Shown here: piece by piece, positions 35,151 to 44,136 of the stretch
Position numbering within the stretch: position 1 is the stretch's first letter
Layout: each line of letters opens with the position of its first letter
From: Vibrio atypicus
GTDB lineage: Bacteria; Pseudomonadota; Gammaproteobacteria; Enterobacterales; Vibrionaceae
Direction: 5' to 3'
Assembly: GCF_009811315.1 (NCBI RefSeq)
Contig: NZ_BLID01000001.1
Span: 124,001 to 188,000 of the forward strand
Length of the DNA: 64,000 nucleotides
Program-made: the position numbers and the translations under genes
Notes under the pieces: model-generated
Told to the model about the DNA's origin: nothing
Seen by the model: the letters and a program-made list of their open reading frames with translations, nothing else
Databases searched by the model: none

Positions 35151-36740
35151 ATGAAAGACATTTCCGTTTCCACACTAATTGATATGACCATTGGCCTTGC
35201 TGCTGGTGATAATGATAGCGAAAGATTTAACAAGCTGCTGGATGCGATCCGCAAAGCAATCCAATGTGACTGTGTTGCTCTGCTTTCACTTCAAGGCGAT
35301 CTACTGGTTCCTCTCGCGATGCAAGGGTTAACCAGAGATACCTTAGGTCGACGATTTAAAGTCGATGAACACCCTCGCTTTCAAATGATCTGCAACTCAA
35401 AAACAGCGGTTCGCTTTGATAATGACAGTGACCTACCCGATCCATTTGACAACCTACTACTTGATTACGAAGGCGATCTTCCTATGCACGCTTGCATGGG
35501 GCTACCGCTCATTTATGCAGACAAGCTTTTAGGTATATTGACTCTCGATAGCCTTACCCCAAACTTATTTGATGAAATCCCAAGTCGAAGCTTAGAAGCC
35601 CTTTCTGCGATTGTTGCCTCTACCCTTAAAGTGGCCCTAACGGTAAGCCAACTTGAACAACAAGCAAAACAAACGCAACAACGCTTTGAAGAGCTTAATG
35701 AAGAGGCTTGGGAACGAGACGGCGGTGAAATCATCGGTTCCAGTGACTCGATGCAATTATTGAAAAGTGATATTGAAGTTGTTGCTCCTTCTAACTTCAA
35801 TATCTTGATTCATGGTGAGACAGGCGTGGGTAAAGAATTGGTTGCTCGAAGCTTGCACCATCTTTCACCTCGCAGAAAACAACCACTGGTCTACGTAAAC
35901 TGCGCGGCAATTCCTGAAAACTTAGTTGAGAGTGAACTGTTCGGCCACGTAAAAGGCGCATTTACGGGAGCAGAAAAGTCACGCTTAGGTAAATTTGCTT
36001 TGGCCGATGGCGGAACGCTCTTCTTAGATGAAATAGGAGAGCTGCCTTTAGCCGCACAAAGTAAAATTTTGCGAGCCCTTCAAAACAATGAGATTCAACC
36101 GGTAGGCCAAGACAAAGTCGAGACCATTGACGTACGAGTGCTTGCAGCTACCAACCGAGATTTGCAACAAGAGGTATCAGAAGGTCGATTCCGCTCAGAC
36201 CTGTATCACCGACTAAGCGTTTACCCAATTCAAGTACCCGCGCTTAGAGAACGCAATGGTGACATCATCCTACTTGCGGGCTACTTCCTAGAACAAGCGC
36301 GCAGAAAGCTCGGTATTGTGCAAATCAAACTGGGCAAAGAAGCCCGCTTAGCACTCAGCAAATACAATTGGCCTGGCAATGTGCGCGAGCTTGAACATGT
36401 CATCAATCGCGCGGCATTAAAAGCAAGGGCTCGTGGTAATAATGGTTCACTAATTAAAGTCTCTATTGATGACATTGGCGCGTTGAGCTCTAACCAAGAA
36501 TTAACGACTCATAACCCACTAAAACACTCAAATCGTAACCAGTCCTTGGATTGGTCAAAAGGGCTGAGAGAGTCAACCGACGAATACCAACGCCTCATCA
36601 TAACAAGCGTGCTCTCTGATTCAGACTTTAACTGGGCTAAAGCGGCACGAGAGCTAAAAACAGATCGAGCGAACCTAACACGCCTTGCCAAACGATTAGG
36701 CATTACTGTCACCAAGCAACATAAAATACAAGTTAACTAA
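35151..36740 (+). CDS. norR: NorR, NO-responsive sigma-54 enhancer-binding protein
   Basis: N-terminal GAF domain (1-180) that senses NO through an iron centre, AAA+ domain with Walker A GETGVGKE, the sigma-54 contact loop GAFTGA, Walker B LFLDEIGE and NWPGNVRELEH, then a C-terminal Fis-type helix-turn-helix (NWAKAARELKTDRANLTRLAKRLGI). 529 aa, slightly longer than the 504 aa of E. coli. Divergent from hmp with both NorR sites in the shared region. Confidence 0.95.
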   Translation: MKDISVSTLIDMTIGLAAGDNDSERFNKLLDAIRKAIQCDCVALLSLQGDLLVPLAMQGLTRDTLGRRFKVDEHPRFQMICNSKTAVRFDNDSDLPDPFDNLLLDYEGDLPMHACMGLPLIYADKLLGILTLDSLTPNLFDEIPSRSLEALSAIVASTLKVALTVSQLEQQAKQTQQRFEELNEEAWERDGGEIIGSSDSMQLLKSDIEVVAPSNFNILIHGETGVGKELVARSLHHLSPRRKQPLVYVNCAAIPENLVESELFGHVKGAFTGAEKSRLGKFALADGGTLFLDEIGELPLAAQSKILRALQNNEIQPVGQDKVETIDVRVLAATNRDLQQEVSEGRFRSDLYHRLSVYPIQVPALRERNGDIILLAGYFLEQARRKLGIVQIKLGKEARLALSKYNWPGNVRELEHVINRAALKARARGNNGSLIKVSIDDIGALSSNQELTTHNPLKHSNRNQSLDWSKGLRESTDEYQRLIITSVLSDSDFNWAKAARELKTDRANLTRLAKRLGITVTKQHKIQVN

Positions 36741-36854
36741 GTAAGTACACAGTAGGTTACAAGTTAGTTACAATAGCGGCATAAGAGCGGGACAAGGGGA
36801 ACCTTTTACCCGCTCAATACTATAAAGTCACTCAGCTATTATGAAAGGAATGTT

Positions 36855-37214
36855 ATGAAGTTTATCCGTTGGTTCTTAGGCCGCGTCATTCTATTGCTCA
36901 ATTTTGTGTTTTCTCCAAAAGGAGTAAAGCGCTCTCAAGAAGCTCAAACAAGCGCAGATGAAAAAGCACAAAGCATGGCGCTATATCAATTTGAAGCGTG
37001 CCCATTTTGTGTCAAAGTTCGTCGTGCAATGAAACGTCAATCGGTTAATATCGAGTTACGTGACGCAAAAAACGACCAACAACATCGTGCAGAACTAGAA
37101 GCCGGTGGCGGTCGTATTAAAGTACCATGCTTACGCATAGAAAAAGATGGTCAAGTAGAGTGGATGTACGAGTCTTCAGACATCGTCACTTACTTGGAGA
37201 AGGAATTCGCTTAA
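36855..37214 (+). CDS. Membrane-anchored glutaredoxin-like protein
   Basis: N-terminal hydrophobic helix (FIRWFLGRVILLLNFVF), a charged linker, then a glutaredoxin domain with active site CPFC, the IKVPCLRI cis-proline motif and SSDIVTYLE. Expected to be tethered at the inner membrane facing the cytoplasm. Followed at 28 bases by an HAD hydrolase and then a glutathione-gated Kef-type system, which suggests a thiol or electrophile-stress theme. Confidence 0.87.
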   Translation: MKFIRWFLGRVILLLNFVFSPKGVKRSQEAQTSADEKAQSMALYQFEACPFCVKVRRAMKRQSVNIELRDAKNDQQHRAELEAGGGRIKVPCLRIEKDGQVEWMYESSDIVTYLEKEFA

Positions 37215-37242
37215 CACTGTTTAACTCACCAAGGTAGGTATT

Positions 37243-37839
37243 ATGTCCGCAGTTCAACTTGATTCGTCTTCAATCAAAGCAATTGTATTCGACCTAGACA
37301 ACACCTTGGTCAGTTCCAATATGGACTTTAAGCGACTGAGAGAGCAAATCGGTTGTCCACTGGATTTGGATTTGCTTTCTTATATCGAAGAACTCGATTG
37401 TCCAATCCATACGGCAAAAGCTCATCAGATGATTTTGCAGCATGAGCTTGATGATGCGCAGCATTCTCACCCAATGCCGGGTTGCCAAGCACTCCTCAGC
37501 TTTATTCAAAAACAATCGATGCACACAGCGATTATCACTCGTAACTGTGAGCAAGCAGCAAAACAGAAAGTCGCGCAGAATCAACTCGATATTTCTCGAA
37601 TTATTAGTCGAGAGCATTTCCCGCCAAAGCCTGCACCAGATTCACTACTCGCTCTCGCAACAGAGTGGTCTTTAAAAGCAGAACAAATCCTTTATGTGGG
37701 AGATTACCTTTATGATCTTCAAGCTGCCTATAATGCCAAGATGCCCTCATGCTTGGTGACACATGGCACGAAACCTCAGTATAGCCAGCATGCTTCTTTG
37801 GTCGTCGATTATTTGGACGACATCATAGAAGTGTTTTAA
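37243..37839 (+). CDS. HAD-superfamily hydrolase (phosphatase, IA type)
   Basis: DxDxT nucleophile motif in IVFDLDNTLVSS, motif II TR in AIITRNC, Lys in HFPPKPAPD and motif IV GDYLYD, with a helical cap of about 70 residues between. 198 aa. Likely phosphoglycolate-phosphatase-like small-molecule phosphatase; substrate not determinable. Follows the glutaredoxin gene closely. Confidence 0.88.
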   Translation: MSAVQLDSSSIKAIVFDLDNTLVSSNMDFKRLREQIGCPLDLDLLSYIEELDCPIHTAKAHQMILQHELDDAQHSHPMPGCQALLSFIQKQSMHTAIITRNCEQAAKQKVAQNQLDISRIISREHFPPKPAPDSLLALATEWSLKAEQILYVGDYLYDLQAAYNAKMPSCLVTHGTKPQYSQHASLVVDYLDDIIEVF

Positions 37840-37976
37840 GCACATTAATTCAGCCATTATTATCAAAATATTTTTGAAACTGTTTCTTAACTTGCTGAAA
37901 AGTAACCAATGGCGAATGAAATACCCTTATGCAAAAATACCCTCTATAAATAAAACAAATAAAAGGCGAGTCAACC

Positions 37977-38597
37977 ATGGCCAAAAAGAAAGTTCTCATT
38001 CTTTACGCTCACCCATCTCCACGACGCTCAGAAGTGAATCAACCACTGTTCAATGCGTGTAGAAATATCGAAGGGGTAACGGCCGTCGATCTCTATCATG
38101 ACTACCCGACTTACAATATTAATATCGACAGAGAACAACAACGTCTCAGAGAACATGACGTCGTCATATTCCAATTTCCACTCTATTGGTATTCCACCCC
38201 ATCTATTTTAAAAGAGTGGCAAGACTTAGTGTTGGAATACGGCTTTGCATATGGCTCAGAAGGTACCGAGTTACACGGTAAAAAGTTCCTTTGCGCCCTA
38301 ACTGCAGGGGGGAAAGAAGACGCTTATCAAAGTGAAGGTTATAACCATTACACGGTGCGTGAACTGCTTCATCCACTAGAACAAATGGCGTCACTGACAG
38401 GTATGGAATATTTGGCCCCTTTCACCTTATTTGGAGCTCGAACAGCCAAAGAGGAAGGGCGAAAAGATGTGCATGTCAAAGCTTGGAAGCAACTTCTTAC
38501 CGCGCTCGTCGAAGACAGAATTGATTATAAAAAAGCCCAACAAGTTGAGAAACTAGAGCAGTCTCTCGGTGACATCGTAACGGGAGAGCAATCATGA
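37977..38597 (+). CDS. KefF/KefG-type ancillary NAD(P)H oxidoreductase
   Basis: Flavodoxin-fold quinone reductase-like subunit: VLILYAHPSPRRSEVN, YPTYNINIDREQQRLREHDVVIFQFPLYWYSTP, LKEWQDLVLEYGFAYG, LTAGGKEDAYQ. These cytoplasmic subunits activate glutathione-gated K+ efflux. Overlaps the transporter gene by four bases. 206 aa, longer than E. coli KefF (176) or KefG; the C-terminal tail is charged. Confidence 0.88.
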   Translation: MAKKKVLILYAHPSPRRSEVNQPLFNACRNIEGVTAVDLYHDYPTYNINIDREQQRLREHDVVIFQFPLYWYSTPSILKEWQDLVLEYGFAYGSEGTELHGKKFLCALTAGGKEDAYQSEGYNHYTVRELLHPLEQMASLTGMEYLAPFTLFGARTAKEEGRKDVHVKAWKQLLTALVEDRIDYKKAQQVEKLEQSLGDIVTGEQS

Positions 38598-40516
38598 CAG
38601 GATATTTTCTTCAGGCATTCATCTACTTAGTTGCTGCTGTGATTGCGGTTCCGATTGCGAAAAGGCTCGGTTTAGGGTCAGTTTTAGGCTACCTGATTGC
38701 GGGCGTGGTAATTGGGCCGATTATTGGCTTAGTCGGTGAAGAAACCACAACCATCCAACACTTTGCCGAATTTGGTGTTGTGATGATGCTGTTCCTCGTC
38801 GGCTTAGAACTTGAACCAAAAATGCTCTGGTCTATGCGCAATCGACTGTTGGGCCTCGGTGGTTTACAGGTTGCCGGTACCGCAGCAATCATCATGACAA
38901 TCGCACTCTACTTCAATCAGCCTTGGACAATCGCGCTGGCGATTGGCCTTATCTTTGCTCTATCATCGACAGCCATCGTGCTGCAGACCTTCAACGAAAA
39001 AGGACTCAGTAAAACGGAAGGCGGGCAGAACGCCTTTTCTGTTCTGCTATTCCAAGACATTGCCGTTATTCCAATGTTGGCATTCATTCCTTTGCTGGCT
39101 TTGCCTGAATTGGTTGAAAAGGCCCAAAGTGCCGTCACGACTGCCGCAGAACATCATGAAGAACTAAGCCTAGTCGCTGACTTACCTGGCTGGGGCTATG
39201 CGATGGTAATTGTGATTTCCATTGCCGGATTGGTAGTTGGTGGCCATTACTTAAGCCGCCCGCTGTTTCGCTTCGTGGCAAGCTCCGGCCTGCGCGAAAT
39301 CTTTACCGCAACGGCACTAATGCTCGTTGTTGGTATCGCAGCGTTGATGAGTCTCATTGGCTTGTCTCCGGCTCTAGGGGCATTCTTAGCCGGTGTTGTT
39401 CTTGCTAACAGTGAATTTCGTCACGAACTTGAATCGAATATCGACCCATTCAAAGGGTTATTGCTAGGGCTGTTTTTCATCACGGTTGGCGCGGGCATTA
39501 ACTTCGCCATTCTGTTTAACCAGTTTTTCATTATTGTCGGCCTAACACTTGGAGTCATGTTACTCAAAGCCGCGGTGTTATTCTTATTAGCGCTCATTTT
39601 CCGAATTAAAAACAGTAATCGCTGGTTGTTTACCTTGAGTTTGGCTCAAGCGGGTGAATTTGGTTTTGTCTTGCTGAGCTTTACAGTCCAAAACCACGTT
39701 ATTCCCGTAGAAACAGCGCAAACACTCTCATTGGTTGTCGCGCTCTCAATGTTCTTGACACCTGGACTCTTCATCTTTTTCGATAAGGTAATTTTGCCGC
39801 GCTATGAAAATCAATCAAACGATAGAGTGGCAGATGAAATTGAAGAACAAGGCAGCGTTATCATTGCTGGTATCGGCCGATTTGGTCAGATTATTAATCG
39901 TCTATTGGTCTCGAATGGCATTAAAACCGTTGTCTTAGATCACCAAGCAGATCAAGTAGACATGGTTCGTCAGATCAACACTAAAGCCTACTTTGGTGAT
40001 GCAACGCGTCCAGAGCTACTTCATACCGCAGGCATCGAAGAGGCTAAGATGATCGTTATTGCCATTGATAATCGAGAAAGCAGCGTCGAGTTAACCAAGT
40101 ATGTCAAACATACCTACCCGCATGTCACCATCCTTGCTCGCGCTTTCGACCGTGGCCACGGATACCTTCTAACGCAAGCGGGCGCGGATATCGTTGAATC
40201 GGAAACTTATCATTCCGCTCTTGAACTTGGCGCACAGGCGATGCGTTCTTTAGGTCACCACCCGTTTTTTGTTGAACAGCAAAAAGCCGCTTATCAACGC
40301 GTCGAAGACCGCAAATCGGATAAGCTCTACAAAGCTTGGGAAGATGATTCTGAAGGTGAACGTTTTGATAATAATTATCGTAAGCTCTTCATGCACTTAG
40401 AAGAACAAATTAAGGTTGAGATGAAAACCGATCGTTCCGATAGGCATGCTGGCGGCGAGCGTGGTTGGACACCGCCACCAAAAGGCTATGCGGATAACCT
40501 CGACGAACAAAGCTGA
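38594..40516 (+). CDS. KefB/KefC-type glutathione-regulated K+/H+ antiporter (CPA2)
   Basis: About 12 helices of a CPA2 antiporter (LGSVLGYLIAGVVIGP, GVVMMLFLVGLELEP, ALGAFLAGVVLANSEFRHELES), then an RCK/TrkA-N nucleotide domain (VIIAGIGRFGQIINRLL) that in Kef proteins binds glutathione and its adducts, and a charged C-terminal tail. K+ efflux acidifies the cytoplasm and protects from electrophiles. 640 aa. I cannot separate KefB from KefC by eye. Terminator follows. Confidence 0.9.
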   Translation: MTGYFLQAFIYLVAAVIAVPIAKRLGLGSVLGYLIAGVVIGPIIGLVGEETTTIQHFAEFGVVMMLFLVGLELEPKMLWSMRNRLLGLGGLQVAGTAAIIMTIALYFNQPWTIALAIGLIFALSSTAIVLQTFNEKGLSKTEGGQNAFSVLLFQDIAVIPMLAFIPLLALPELVEKAQSAVTTAAEHHEELSLVADLPGWGYAMVIVISIAGLVVGGHYLSRPLFRFVASSGLREIFTATALMLVVGIAALMSLIGLSPALGAFLAGVVLANSEFRHELESNIDPFKGLLLGLFFITVGAGINFAILFNQFFIIVGLTLGVMLLKAAVLFLLALIFRIKNSNRWLFTLSLAQAGEFGFVLLSFTVQNHVIPVETAQTLSLVVALSMFLTPGLFIFFDKVILPRYENQSNDRVADEIEEQGSVIIAGIGRFGQIINRLLVSNGIKTVVLDHQADQVDMVRQINTKAYFGDATRPELLHTAGIEEAKMIVIAIDNRESSVELTKYVKHTYPHVTILARAFDRGHGYLLTQAGADIVESETYHSALELGAQAMRSLGHHPFFVEQQKAAYQRVEDRKSDKLYKAWEDDSEGERFDNNYRKLFMHLEEQIKVEMKTDRSDRHAGGERGWTPPPKGYADNLDEQS

Positions 40517-40531
40517 GTATCTTCATTCAAT

Positions 40532-40556
40532 AAACCGAGGCAGCCGCCTCGGTTTT
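40532..40556 (+). terminator. Rho-independent terminator of the kef operon
   Basis: AAACCGAGGC / GCCTCGGTTT stem with AGCC loop and TATT flank. Confidence 0.88.
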
Positions 40557-40578
40557 ATTCTCAATATAAAACTAAATT

Positions 40579-41931
40579 ATGACGACAAAAACATCGACAA
40601 CATCGCCTTCATTAGGCAAGCAATTATTCAATATGACATGGCCAATGTTATTTGGCGTATTGTCTCTCATGAGCTTTCAGCTAGTCGACAGTGCTTTCAT
40701 CGGCCAACTAGGCGTGCTTCCACTGGCGGCGCAAGGCTTCACGTTGCCAATTCAAATGGTAATTATCGGTATTCAAGTTGGTCTAGGTATCGCGACAACA
40801 GCGGTGATTTCCAAAGCACTTGGCGCCAATCAAACCCGTTATGCCCAACAGTTAGGAGGATTGATTGTCTCTATGGGCAGTATCGGCGTCGCCCTGATTT
40901 CTCTTTTCCTTTATCTTGGACGTGTGCCTCTTTTATCGCTACTAAGTGCACCCGAAACGGTTTTCCCCATCATCGACAGCTACTGGATTTACTGGCTAAT
41001 CAGTGCTTGGACAGGTGCGGTGCTCTACTTCTTTTATAGTGTCTGCCGCGCCAATGGCAACACCATGCTGCCGGGAACCTTGATGATGGCGACCAGCTTG
41101 ATCAACCTTGCGCTCGATCCCCTTTTCATCTTTACCTTTGATCTTAGTATTAACGGCGCTGCTATCGCTACCATAATTTCATTTGGTATTGGTATCTTTG
41201 TGATTGCGCCTAAAGTCGCTCGCAAGCAATGGATGTGCTTTAACTGGGATGATTTAGATGTTGCTAAAAGTGTTCGCTCCATCGCCAATATCATGGGACC
41301 AGCCATGATCAGCCAACTGTTGCCACCGCTTTCCTCAATGTTAGCAACCAAGCTTCTCGCAGGGTTTGGTACAGCCGCGGTTGCCGCTTGGGCACTGGGT
41401 TCTCGTTACGAATTCTTTGCCATTGTTTCTGTGTTAGCCCTAACGATGTCAATGCCACCTATGGTTGGTCGACTACTGGGTGCCAATAAGTTGGATGATA
41501 TTCGGAAGCTAGTAAAAATAGCCGCTCAATACGTTTTAGGCTTCCAACTTCTCATTGCTCTCATCACTTGGGGATTAGCCAACCAACTCGCCCACTTAAT
41601 GACAAGTGATGTGCAAGTCACCCAAATCCTCAATTGGCACTTACTAATTGTACCTTTAAGCCTTGGGCCACTTGGCATTTGTATGTTGATGGTCTCTATC
41701 GCCAATGCACTTGGAAAGTCTTATACAGCACTGACTATCTCAGCACTTAGGCTGTTTGCTTTCTTTCTACCTTGCTTATGGATTGGTGCTCAGATGGGCG
41801 GTATTCAAGGTCTATTCTGGGGGGCATTTGTCGGTAATATCTTAGCAGGAATATCTGCTTGGCTGATGTATCAAAAAGCTTTGAATCAAATAGAAAATAA
41901 ATTGGTTGCAACTCAGGTTAAGAGTCGATAG
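40579..41931 (+). CDS. MATE-family efflux transporter
   Basis: Twelve predicted helices in two related halves; starts LGKQLFNMTWPMLFGVLSLMSFQLVDSAFIGQLG, the common MATE start, with SRYEFFAIVSVLALTMSMPPMVGRLLGA in the second half. Such proteins expel cationic drugs or metabolites using Na+ or H+. 450 aa. No clear ribosome site before the ATG at 40579, though the start is family-typical. Not in the NorM group for certain. Confidence 0.9.
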   Translation: MTTKTSTTSPSLGKQLFNMTWPMLFGVLSLMSFQLVDSAFIGQLGVLPLAAQGFTLPIQMVIIGIQVGLGIATTAVISKALGANQTRYAQQLGGLIVSMGSIGVALISLFLYLGRVPLLSLLSAPETVFPIIDSYWIYWLISAWTGAVLYFFYSVCRANGNTMLPGTLMMATSLINLALDPLFIFTFDLSINGAAIATIISFGIGIFVIAPKVARKQWMCFNWDDLDVAKSVRSIANIMGPAMISQLLPPLSSMLATKLLAGFGTAAVAAWALGSRYEFFAIVSVLALTMSMPPMVGRLLGANKLDDIRKLVKIAAQYVLGFQLLIALITWGLANQLAHLMTSDVQVTQILNWHLLIVPLSLGPLGICMLMVSIANALGKSYTALTISALRLFAFFLPCLWIGAQMGGIQGLFWGAFVGNILAGISAWLMYQKALNQIENKLVATQVKSR

Positions 41932-41961
41932 GCTAAAAATTCATCAACTGGATATGAACTC

Positions 41962-42018
41962 ATGCGTACTAGATTTATCAACCTTTGGCTTCTTCTCTTA
42001 CATGCCTGTAGCCGGTAG
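41962..42018 (+). CDS. Putative leader peptide, 18 aa (MRTRFINLWLLLLHACSR)
   Basis: ATG to TAG frame of 19 codons, 85 bases before the EamA exporter. It is hydrophobic with six codons LWLLLL in a row, and its last codons (42007-42015) are complementary to the first arm of the hairpin that follows. Only a weak ribosome site (GGA at 41950) is visible. The layout of short ORF plus competing RNA stems is that of an attenuator; expression is not proven. Confidence 0.45.
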   Translation: MRTRFINLWLLLLHACSR

Positions 42019-42100
42019 ATAAATTTGTGCCTGGCTACGAGAGAAACGTAGCCAGTGCAACTCCCCTCTCGTAGCCTCTAAAAAAATCAAGGATACGAGA
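42007..42100 (+). promoter_or_regulatory. Putative attenuator with mutually exclusive RNA stems
   Basis: Segments: 1 = 42007-42015 (in leader codons), 2 = 42031-42043, 3 = 42047-42055, 4 = 42066-42076, 5 = 42094-42100. Pairings seen: 1:2 (nine pairs, two G-U), 2:3 (CTGGCTACG / CGTAGCCAG, nine perfect), 2:4 (GGCTACGAGAG / CTCTCGTAGCC, eleven perfect), 4:5 (TCTCGTA / TACGAGA, seven perfect). Segment 5 lies between the AAGGA ribosome site and the EamA ATG, so 4:5 would block translation while 2:4 would free it. Confidence 0.55.
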
Positions 42101-42103
42101 ACT

Positions 42104-43024
42104 ATGACAGACGAGACACAATCCATCCCCTCTCCCATCTCTCGCGCGACACAAGTCGGGATAATGTTGGCCTTAGCGGGTTGTTTGCTCTTTTCCATCA
42201 AACCGGTATTAATTAAGATTGCCTACCAATATGGTGGCGATGCGACTTCCATCATGGCACTGAGAGCGTTCAGCTCTTTACCTCTATACGTTCTGACTTT
42301 CTGCTACTTATGTCTGCAACAGCACAACCGAAGCAAAGTAAAGCAACACGGACTCAAAGCCGTTGCCATCGGCATTTTGGGCTATTACTGCGCTAGCTAC
42401 CTAGATATTGCTTCACTGGCGTTTATTTCCGCACAGTTGGAACGCTTGTTGATTTTCCTTTTTCCAACCTTCGTTGTGCTCATCAGCTGGGCTTTTTACC
42501 GACAAGTTCCGAGTAAGCAAATCATTGTCTCTGCGCTGATTGGTTACGCAGGTATTGCGCTCATCTTCGCTCACGACTTTCAAACGCTAGGTGAGTCCGT
42601 TGTCACTGGTAGTGCGCTTGCTATTGGTTCAGCGCTGGTTTTCGCTTTCTACTTAGTGTGGAGTAAACCTTTAATTTCTCACTTAGGTAGCTCACTGTTT
42701 ACTAGCATCGGTATGGGAAGCGCTGGGGTCGCGATCGTTATCCATTTAGTGATGAGTAAAACAGAGCTCACTAGCTGGAGCAATGAGCTCATTGGCATCG
42801 GGGTTGTGCTGGGGATTTTCTGTACCGTTGTCCCGTCGTATTTGATCGCAGCGGCAATGGCGAGACTCTCTCCGACTCAGCTAAGCCTGACAAGTAATAT
42901 AGGCCCAGCGATCACGGCAATATCAGCGGTTATCATCTTAGACGAAGTCTTCACGCTATGGCATGCCCTTGGTATGACGCTAGTGGTATTTTCGGTTTAC
43001 ACCATGAATCGAAATAAACCCTGA
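42104..43024 (+). CDS. EamA-family (DMT) transporter 1
   Basis: 306 aa, ten predicted helices in two EamA repeats (GIMLALAGCLLFSIKPVLIKIAYQYGGDATSIMALRA and VTGSALAIGSALVFAFYLVWSKPLI). The group exports amino acids or metabolites by proton exchange. Good AAGGA site ten bases before the ATG. The preceding 140 bases hold a leader-peptide-like frame and competing stems, which suggests that its translation is induced by something that stalls ribosomes. Confidence 0.9.
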   Translation: MTDETQSIPSPISRATQVGIMLALAGCLLFSIKPVLIKIAYQYGGDATSIMALRAFSSLPLYVLTFCYLCLQQHNRSKVKQHGLKAVAIGILGYYCASYLDIASLAFISAQLERLLIFLFPTFVVLISWAFYRQVPSKQIIVSALIGYAGIALIFAHDFQTLGESVVTGSALAIGSALVFAFYLVWSKPLISHLGSSLFTSIGMGSAGVAIVIHLVMSKTELTSWSNELIGIGVVLGIFCTVVPSYLIAAAMARLSPTQLSLTSNIGPAITAISAVIILDEVFTLWHALGMTLVVFSVYTMNRNKP

Positions 43025-43136
43025 TAGACACAAGGTTTGCACTCAAATTTTTAGAACATCAACAACGAGATAGATGGATGACGGCTGATTGATAAACACG
43101 TATGATTCAGCCTACGATTTCTATCTAATAAAAAAT

Positions 43137-44027
43137 ATGAGTACTAGAGCCCATCACCCAATTCAAGGCGCAAGCTGGATGCTAACAGCAGGTCTGGCTT
43201 TCGCTATTGTTAACAGTTTGGCGCAAGTCGCGAGCATTAACTTTGGTTTAGCATCCACGACGGTGGCATTGATTCAATATGCCATCGCTTTGGTTGTCAT
43301 TCTTCCTTATTTAAAAACACTTGGGATTCGCCGCTCATTAAAAACCGATCACTTAGGCATGCACATTTTCCGCGTATTCCTATCAGTAATTGGTATTCAA
43401 TTGTGGCTTTGGGCACTCGCCTACCCTGTACCAATTTGGCAAGGTATCGCACTGCTTATGACCTCGCCTCTATTTGCCACCATTGGTTCAGGTCTCTTCT
43501 TAAAAGAAAAAGTCGGGCCAGCGCGCTGGATTGCAACCTTAACGGGATTTATCGGTGCCATGATCATCTTAGAGCCTTGGGCTGATGATTTTAATTGGGC
43601 ATCATTGCTCCCTGTAGGCGCTGCTTTCTTCTGGGCATGTTACTCGCTGATGGTGAAAAAGCTTTCTTCTGATGACTCTCCGTCCACCATGGTGGTTTAC
43701 TTACTGGTACTGATTACCCCGTTCAATATTCTGTTGGCTCTACCTGATTGGCAGGTTCCAACTGGGGGCGATATATGGCTCGTTCTATTGGCTGCAGGTG
43801 CAATGACAGCCTTAGCACAGTGGGCTATTGTTAAAGCGTACTCAGCTGCCGATGCCTCTTTCGTTCAACCTTTTGACCACGCAAAACTACCGTTAAACGT
43901 CCTAGCTGGATGGATGGTGTTTGGTTGGGTGCCACCTGGTCGACTTTGGTTAGGTGCGGCGATCATTATTGTCTCTGTTGCGTTCATCACTCAATGGGAA
44001 ACAAAAAAATCACGTAAGCTGAAATAA
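43137..44027 (+). CDS. EamA-family (DMT) transporter 2
   Basis: 297 aa with ten helices; first repeat GASWMLTAGLAFAIVNSLAQVASINFG, second LPVGAAFFWACYSLMVKKLS. Closer to S-adenosylmethionine/riboflavin-like or RarD-unrelated EamA exporters than to its neighbour, so not a recent tandem copy. Start uncertain: the ATG at 43137 has no ribosome site, and a TTG at 43089 in frame adds sixteen residues behind a GGATGA. A tiny frame MIQPTISI (43102-43128) ends nine bases before the ATG. Confidence 0.87.
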   Translation: MSTRAHHPIQGASWMLTAGLAFAIVNSLAQVASINFGLASTTVALIQYAIALVVILPYLKTLGIRRSLKTDHLGMHIFRVFLSVIGIQLWLWALAYPVPIWQGIALLMTSPLFATIGSGLFLKEKVGPARWIATLTGFIGAMIILEPWADDFNWASLLPVGAAFFWACYSLMVKKLSSDDSPSTMVVYLLVLITPFNILLALPDWQVPTGGDIWLVLLAAGAMTALAQWAIVKAYSAADASFVQPFDHAKLPLNVLAGWMVFGWVPPGRLWLGAAIIIVSVAFITQWETKKSRKLK

Positions 44028-44136
44028 AATTGCTCTAGCACCTTTCTATTAGGGTAAGAAGCAGCTCGAAAATCGATTTGCGACAACCAATACTATAAGA
44101 AAGTGACTAGTGAGAGCCATCAAGGGAGAAACCTCT

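Noticed and set aside
40446..41039. 197-codon forward frame overlapping Kef and MATE genes
   Set aside because: It crosses the kef stop, a terminator and the MATE start, and its translation is low in hydrophobic order; shadow of the MATE gene.
43102..43128. Eight-codon frame MIQPTISI just before the second EamA gene
   Set aside because: No ribosome site and no pairing stems like those before the first EamA gene.
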